Shown one piece after another: positions 58,446-64,000 of a DNA stretch of 64,000 nt. Positions within the stretch are counted from its first letter, which is position 1, and each line of letters begins with the position of its first letter. The translations under genes and the position numbers were made by a program. This stretch comes from Gnetum montanum (lineage: Eukaryota > Streptophyta > Gnetopsida > Gnetales > Gnetaceae), in NCBI GenBank assembly GCA_015680685.1, contig MNCI01010481.1, positions 92,800 through 156,799 of the forward strand, in the 5' to 3' direction. The notes beneath the pieces were generated by a model. The model saw only the letters and a list, made by a program, of their open reading frames with translations, did not search any database and was not told where the DNA came from.

Positions 58446-59660
58446 ATGGAACCAACTGAGGGTTTGACTTATGCTTACATTAATAGCATAGACACATTAG
58501 AGCAAGTCCACCTCCAACTTCCAAGTCTTAACCTCAAAAATATCAACTGGGAGAAGTTGGAAATCCCTGAGAAATTTAAGCAGGAGCCCCTCGAGCTAAA
58601 ACCATTGCCCATCGGTATGGAATACATGTTCCTTAAAAATGAAAAACTAGTAATTATCAACACTAAGCTTGCTCCTCAACAAAAAGAAGAACTGTTGAAG
58701 GTAATAAATAAATGGTCAGAAGTCTTTACTTGGTCATATCCTAAATTAACTAGAATAGATCCTAGGATATTCAAACATAGAATTTACACTAACCCCTCCA
58801 TGAAACCTCGAAGATAAATGTAGAGGTGATTGAACCCTAAGCTGAAGCAAGTAGTTAAGGAAGAAATCGAATAGCTTCTCAAGGCTGGGTTCATATACCC
58901 CATTGCTGATAGCGAATGGGTTAGCCCCTTAGTTATTGTGCCTTAAAAGGGAGGCAAATGGAGGGTGTGCATAGATTTTAGGCTATTGAATATGGCAACA
59001 TTGAAAGATCACTTTCCCTTGCCATTTGTTGACCAAGTCTTAGACACCATTGTAGGGAATCGCTACTATAGTTTTCTGGATGGATATAGTAGATATAATC
59101 AAATACAAATAGCCCCAGAAGACCAAGCCAAGACTACGTTCACCAATCCTTGGGGAATGTTTTCATATAAACAGATGTCGTTTGGCTTGTGCAATGCCCC
59201 TGTAACATTTCAATGACTAGTTCTAAGCATATTCCAATAGTAGATAGGGAATGATGTGGAAGTCTTTATGGACAACTTCTCCACTTATGGAACAAACTTT
59301 GATCAAGCCTTGGACCAGTTGGAGCAAGTGTTAAAAAGATGTGTAGAAACCAATTTGAGGTTCAATTGGCAAAAAATCCATTTGATGGTCCAAGAGGATG
59401 TAGTACTAAGGCACAAAATCTCACACACAGGGATAGAGGTAGACCCCGAGAAAATCAAAGTTATCTAAGGAATTACCCATCAACTGAAAACTGTCAAAGA
59501 AATTTGATCATTTCTTGGACATACTAGCTACTAGAGGAGATTTATTGAGAACTTTTCAAAGGTTTCCAAACCATTGGTGGAATTAACAAAAAAGGACATA
59601 CCTTTCGAGTGGACCAAGGAATGAGAATTAGCTTTTCAAACTCTAAAATAGAAGCTAGTA
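58446..59660 (+). pseudogene. Reverse transcriptase of element E
   Basis: An open frame at 58446-58817 covers the RT N terminus up to YTNPSMKPRR. After several stops come FIYP and the palm (CIDFRLLNMATLKDHFPLPF, 58965 on), DGYSRYNQIQIAPEDQAKTT, and FGLCNAP. The catalytic box near 59266 is VFMDNFSTYG, so the second aspartate is N, as in element A. Text then reaches the thumb (KCVETNLRFNW...). It is not functional. Confidence 0.85.
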
Positions 59661-59689
59661 GAAACAGCCATTCTACAAGCTCCTAACTA

Positions 59690-60180
59690 GTCCAAACCAT
59701 TCCATATCATGATTGATGCATCCAACTATGCCTTAGGAGCTATACTTACATAGTTAGATGACCAAAAGCATCCTTATTACATCCACTATGTAAGTAGAAG
59801 TATCGTTGGTGCACAACTTAACTACACTACCATAGAGAAAGAATTAATGGTTGTAGTGTTTGCACTAGAAAAGTTTAGACACTATGTATTTGGATATAAG
59901 ATATATATACATATAGATCATAGTGCAATAAGGTTCCTCATGAATAAGCCAATGGTAAGCCCTCATATAATACAATGACTTATAATCTTACAAGAGTTCG
60001 ATCTTATGATGATCAATAGTAAAGGCACCAAGAACATAGTTGCTAATCATTTATCTCGGTTGCGATGGGACAACAAAGAGGATGAGTATCCAATTTCTGA
60101 TTATTTTCTTGATAAATTCCTCTTTTCTAGTGTAGTGAATAATCAATCGCCCATGAAGAAAAACTAGTATAGTAGCATTC
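59690..60180 (+). pseudogene. RNase H of element E
   Basis: It reads TIEKELMVVVFALEKFRHYV, then IHIDHSAIRFLMNKPMVSP, with the aspartate in the IDH position retained. The NHLSRLRWDNKEDEYP connection segment and SILTYLLTQQT follow, where the sequence jumps over integrase. Confidence 0.8.
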
Positions 60181-60197
60181 TTACCTATCTCCTTACC

Positions 60198-60205
60198 CAA
60201 CAAAC
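60198..60205 (+). other. Integrase deletion junction with 8-nt microhomology
   Basis: CAACAAAC at the junction occurs in element D both at the upstream breakpoint (31010-31017) and the downstream breakpoint (29860-29867), 1150 bp apart. Upstream text matches TYLLTQQT of the connection segment. Downstream text matches the KPFH block at the pol end. Confidence 0.9.
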
Positions 60206-60300
60206 CAAACCTTTCCATGATCTTAGGACAGCCAGTACACATGCTACCTCTATTGATGAATAACCTTGCTCACTATTTTAGATCTCCTCATTCCAACTTA
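60206..60300 (+). pseudogene. Residual pol C terminus of element E
   Basis: KPFHDLRTASTHATSIDE follows the deletion junction and aligns with the pol end of D (KPFHEPRRASTNATSI) and C. It runs to the ttagtcatgggggagatgg block that marks the end of pol. Confidence 0.8.
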
Positions 60301-61117
60301 GTCATGGGGGAGATGGCCACCTATGCTAACCATTCTAGGCCCTCAGTTCTTTTTGAATTTTTGTTTTACACATTTTTCCAACTTTTCTTATTTTTGTTTT
60401 ACACCATCATTCATGTTTTTACTATTTTTTTGTTTGCTTAATTTAATTTTATTCATCATCCAATAAGTGCTCATGATGCTAGATTGAATTATATCATATT
60501 GATTACTAATGTCTGGTTTTTACCTTTGAATTATGATGCTGATATTAAGGTATGGTTCTTTTGGTAAAATAGGTAATGAGTCCATGCCATCCACTCATCC
60601 ATACAACTCTATGGTCTCCTTTGGCTTGGAACTATATAGTCCCTTTTTTCTAAGTAAACTTGTGAATGAATTAGTGGCTAGGTACTTTTCAAACCAAGGA
60701 AAGACTTAAAGGATGACAAGGGTGTGACTTCAAGGGGATTCGATGCATTTGTGCTAGCCATTCTTTTGGGTGCTTGGATGCTTTTTCTTGGGTTTTCCAC
60801 CATTTTGACATTGTTCAAATATCAGGAAGCTGAGTGAATAAAAATAAGTCTTTGCATGGTGTGGTTCTCACGTAAAAAAAAAAGGAAAAGAAAGGAGAAA
60901 AGTGAGAATTCAAAGCATACCCCTTGGACAAAAAAAATGCATGGGTATTTGCATGGTGTGGTTCCCATTCAAAAAAACAACAACCACATGGGAATTCAAA
61001 GCACACTCCTTAGACCAAATAAAAGGGCTACAAGCATTGGTTATGAAACTGGAAAGACATGTTACACATGCCTAAAGGTTCCCTCTAACTAAGGCACTTT
61101 CTTGCTTCCTGCTTCTC

Positions 61118-61235
61118 CATCTCACTCTTGTCGAAATGGTGGTGACTCTTTGTGGAAGCATTCTTGTTGCTTCAAGTGGATGGATTGGTCAAGTGTGTTG
61201 ATGCAAGGTCACTGGATGTAGTTTGCTTGAGTCTG
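61118..61235 (-). pseudogene. Second conserved antisense block, element E
   Basis: A minus-strand frame reads LDQSIHLKQQECFHKESPPF. It matches the plus-strand block at 28907-29017 of element D residue by residue apart from a few changes. Confidence 0.45.
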
Positions 61236-61378
61236 GATTTGGGATGAGTTTTACTTAGTCACATTAACCATAAAATACACAAGGGACTTTACACAACTTT
61301 GTTCTTGGGATTTCATACCATTCTATCCTCTCCATCTTTCTTCTCATTTTCCACCTCATGGCTAGTTTTATCATTAGT

Positions 61379-61717
61379 CTATTCTGGGTTGATGCATTGT
61401 TTTTCTATGGTGAATTCTTGTGGGTAAGTTTTTAACTCTTGCTTCCAAATGACATTCCTAGAGCCTACAAACTCTTTGGTTTGTAGGTTTGTTAAGGCAT
61501 AAAGGGCATGAGCTTGTTTTGGGGAGGACCCACTAGCATTCCTTTTTGGTGCAATTGCTAAGTTCTTTTCCTTAAACATTTCCTACAATAAATCTTCTCT
61601 TATTTCATCCCCATCCATTACATCTATTTTATTGGCATTGCCATTATTATTTTTTCTCATTTTCTTGTTTCTCATATTTTTCCATCTTATAGCTACCAGA
61701 GGTTTGCTCTTAGTCAT
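61379..61717 (-). pseudogene. Antisense reading frame in the 3' zone of element E (113 codons, one stop)
   Basis: It starts MTKSKPLVAIRWKN at 61717 and stops TAG at 61379-61381. There is a single in-frame TAG (about codon 46), at a position where element D has CAA (Gln). Conserved pieces shared with D are MTKSKPL, KIDVMDGDE, EMFKEKN, SGSSPKQAHA, YALTN, TKE and EKQCIN. The C-terminal 66 codons (61379-61579) are open. The N terminus is basic. No known domain is recognised. The orientation is opposite to gag-pol, and the position between pol and 3' LTR is the same as in D. Confidence 0.6.
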
Positions 61718-62296
61718 GGGGGCCCTAGCACAAATTTTTTAATTTTCTCCATTTTACTATTCACCTAACCCCTACACCTTGGGTAGTAATCTTTGATAAA
61801 TCTCTAAACTAGTTTCTACCATAACCACAACTTAGCCAATGTGCTTCATATCGAGGTAAGGTATCAACTGCATTGTGGTTTATCTATCCTTGCTCATTTG
61901 TGACTATGTTGTGTGTGCATATGATGATCATACAAACAATGGACTGGGCTTGGAGGAAGCACTTAGGATGGACCAAAATTGGAGCATTTATGAAAGGAGC
62001 AAGTCTGGTGGTGTGGTTATAGATAAACAATGGAAGGCATAATCTTAGCATTGGTAGCAACCCGCTTCATTTTCTTTCTCTCTTTTTCTCTTTAAGATGC
62101 CAAATAAAGGCTTGGATGTCATTTATGTACAAGTGTTCACCACAATGGTCATGAACACTAATGTTGTAATATGCTTATTGATTCGTTCACTAGGCATGTT
62201 GAGTTTGTCATCCCATTCCACCGTCAGTTGTCAATTAGTCAATAATCCCATACCTTCCCAATATTTTGTAAGGAACTCAAGGATGAGTTTACATTC

Positions 62297-62309
62297 AGTC
62301 GTGGGGGTA
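62297..62309 (+). promoter_or_regulatory. Polypurine tract of element E
   Basis: CAGTCGTGGGGGTA lies directly before the 3' LTR and matches the tract of element D. Confidence 0.8.
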
Positions 62310-63226
62310 TGATGAGAGTGATTACTCTAGCAATTTATTCTAATTATTAGAGCAATTACTCTAGTGGGTTATTCTAATTATTAGAGTGACAGTTTTTCTA
62401 ATTATTATACTAGCAATTAGAGTGGTAGTTTTTTTTAATTATTAGAGTGGCAGTTTCTTTAATTATTAGAGTGGCAGTTTTTCTAATTATTAGAGTAGTT
62501 GCTCCCAAGCCTATAAATACAGTGCTTAGGTGCACAATTTAGAAGGAAGTATTTTAGAAGTCTTTCAAGAGTCAAGTAGTAAAAATTTTGTAGTTAGAGT
62601 ATTTTCTAAGTGCCCGCAGTAGGAGGTCTAAGTGTGGACAAATCTTTATTCGAGCATTGTGTACTTGAGCACACCTTGTGTACGACAATAAAGACGAGCT
62701 CTTCGATTCATCCTTGTAGCACTTGAGATTTGTTTTCTTACATATTTCTTTTATTTTATTTTCTTTTGCATTTATTTTATTTTGTTTTATGCAATTTTAC
62801 ATTTCTGTTATTAGCACACATAGTATGATCACTTCGAGCATGCATGTAACACTTGGTAACCTAGTAACAATTAGCGTTTGGTAATCTCAGTAGTGTTGTG
62901 CTAGTTCAAAATGTGTACGGGAAGTGAGAACAAATATTGGTGTTAGGATTAGTTAAAGCCTAGTTAATTAGTAGTTAAGTTAAATTAGTCACTTATCCCT
63001 TATTAGCAACAAGACATAAAAACATAAAAGCTATAAAAATCATATGCTTCAAGCTTACTTAACCATACAATCATGACATACAAGTAAGTTTGGGAAGACA
63101 ACGATCAATCAACCCATCCTTGTTCCACAAGGGCGCATAAGCACTTAGTCCTTGGAATTCGACTGGATCGTGTGTGAAACACTTATATTCGTATGGTTGA
63201 GCATAGGGGTACCTCACCACTCATCA
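62310..63226 (+). repeat. 3' LTR of element E
   Basis: It starts TGATGAG and ends CTCATCA, a perfect 7-bp inverted repeat. It has more copies of the CTAATTATTAGAGTGG-type unit (62320-62500) than the 5' LTR, explaining most of the 68-bp length difference. Confidence 0.95.
62320..62500 (+). repeat. U3 minisatellite in the 3' LTR of E
   Basis: About six to seven imperfect units contain TCTAATTATTAGAGT, alternating with gtggcagttttt or gttactctag. The 5' LTR (54530-54625) has about three to four. Confidence 0.8.
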
Positions 63227-63231
63227 ATGGT

Positions 63232-63840
63232 GGATACCATTAATTATTTACTCTATACTAGCATAGGCTAAACCAACAATAGCAATCCTAATCACACATT
63301 TAAATTTGAGCCTTCTCAGCATCAGAACCTCTTGGCCAATTCCTACGTAGATGAAAATCATGTTAGTACTTGTATTTGATCCATTTACAGAGGCAAGGAT
63401 TAGAGTTTAGTTAAAGAATGCTTCTATGACCTGCACTTTTCTCTGCCACTCGTCATCATCCTTCTAGATGTTTCCTACATTAGTGCTTTGCCATTTCCAC
63501 TTGGTAATTGCCATTGTAAGTGTGTCATTGGAGATCTCCTTGAACTTTTGTGGAAAGTGCAAGCTTGAGCATGTTACAATGAATTTGGAAAAATTGATCG
63601 TGCAAGAAGCTAAACACCACCTCGACTCCACGTAAATGTTGCCTCCGTTATTGGTGTGAAGAAGCTACTAGTGACCGTAATGATGTTTACACCTTTGAAA
63701 CTATGAAACTTGGCATAATTTTATTCAAACAAATGTTTGACTAGGCTTGAAAGTTGATCTTATTACCATGAGGATTGGTCGTCGCTTAGACGAGCTGCGA
63801 AGACAAAATTGCTTAAATCTCATCATCGGTTGGAATTCTT
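63232..63840 (-). other. Unclassified sequence; possible degenerate coding segment
   Basis: This continues the pre-insertion DNA left of element E. On the minus strand, 63620-63270 reads as a mostly open frame (FPQKFKEISNDTLTMAITKW, DDDEWQRKVQVIEAFFN, MIFIYVGIGQEVLMLRRL) with two stops, both explicable as lost glutamines. I do not recognise it, and it may be a relic of another element. Confidence 0.3.
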
Positions 63841-64000
63841 TGATGGGACACGATATCACATGGCCATGATATCACATATGCGATATCACGGCCATCACGA
63901 TATCGCATACGCGATATCGAGGTGCGCCGTCACATCTATAAATAAGAGGCGGCTCTCCCTTGTTTGATAATCCTAGGCTAGATAGTAGGGAAACTCTAGT
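63841..64000 (+). repeat. Start of another Tat/Athila-type LTR, cut by window edge
   Basis: It begins TGATGGGACACGATATCAC, then a dense GATATC palindrome array (63850-63930) and TATAAATA near 63937, as in the LTR at 5-869 and the solo LTR at 25501. Whether it belongs to a full element cannot be seen. Confidence 0.85.

Larger units (their letters stand above)
60301..62296 (+). other. 3' zone of element E between pol and LTR
   Basis: About 2 kb, collinear with 27867-29740 of element D. On the sense strand only short frames occur. One (62097-62312) ends on the first TGA of the LTR and has a partial counterpart in D. The clearest conserved coding signal is on the opposite strand (61379-61717). 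A duplicated segment of about 110 bp (60850-60955 and 60945-61030, both with gcatggtgtggttc or similar) is also present. Confidence 0.7.
54521..63226 (+). mobile_element. Complete Tat/Athila-type element 'E' lacking integrase
   Basis: LTRs are 54521-55369 (849 bp) and 62310-63226 (917 bp). Flanks are ATGGT (54516-54520) and ATGGT (63227-63231), a perfect 5-bp target duplication. The body has gag, protease, RT and RNase H, then jumps straight to the pol C-terminal KPFHD block. About 1.15 kb holding the whole integrase is missing relative to element D. A 27-base gap lies in gag. All genes are broken. Confidence 0.95.

Overview
The window looks like plant nuclear DNA, probably from a large-genome seed plant (a gymnosperm is possible, but the sequence does not prove it). 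It is AT-rich and made mostly of decayed Ty3/gypsy retrotransposons nested in one another, with tRNA-derived SINEs, LINE relics and solo LTRs. I can support one intact host gene in 64 kb. There are two assembly gaps (31702-31805 and 55559-55585).

Host gene: prefoldin subunit 1 lies on the minus strand at about 19152-23700. It has six coding exons, one of only 7 nt, plus a 5'UTR exon, and reads as an uninterrupted 128-residue protein. Its longest intron holds two copies of one SINE family in opposite orientation.

Layout. 1-869: 5' LTR of a minus-strand element that lies off the left edge. 1017-9892: decayed minus-strand Tat/Athila-type element that keeps only its 5' LTR (9141-9892). 9950-10850: RTE-type LINE relic with a SINE inside it. 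10926-17215: a SINE split by a plus-strand chromovirus (11024-17157), itself split by a solo LTR (15124-15989). 17575-18035: two SINE relics. 19152-23700: prefoldin gene. 24158-24950: SINE and LINE relics. 25501-26250: solo LTR with a perfect 5-bp target duplication. 27055-36609: complete minus-strand element D. 38882-46265: plus-strand element C, lacking its 3' LTR. 46270-49013: an unexplained coiled-coil pseudo-ORF joined to a truncated minus-strand element F. 49014-49690: relic of another gypsy element. 50059-53560: plus-strand element G (5' LTR and gag only). 54521-63226: complete plus-strand element E, without integrase. 63841-64000: start of another LTR.

The dominant family has LTRs of about 750-920 bp with TGATGAG...CTCATCA ends, a tRNA-Asp primer-binding site, one gag-PR-RT-RNaseH-IN polyprotein, and a roughly 1.9 kb zone between pol and the 3' LTR. 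In D and E that zone carries an antisense reading frame of 113-115 codons. This, the 7-nt microexon and the integrase deletion in E are the points I find most worth following. All element proteins are broken by stops and frameshifts, many of them explained by C-to-T decay.
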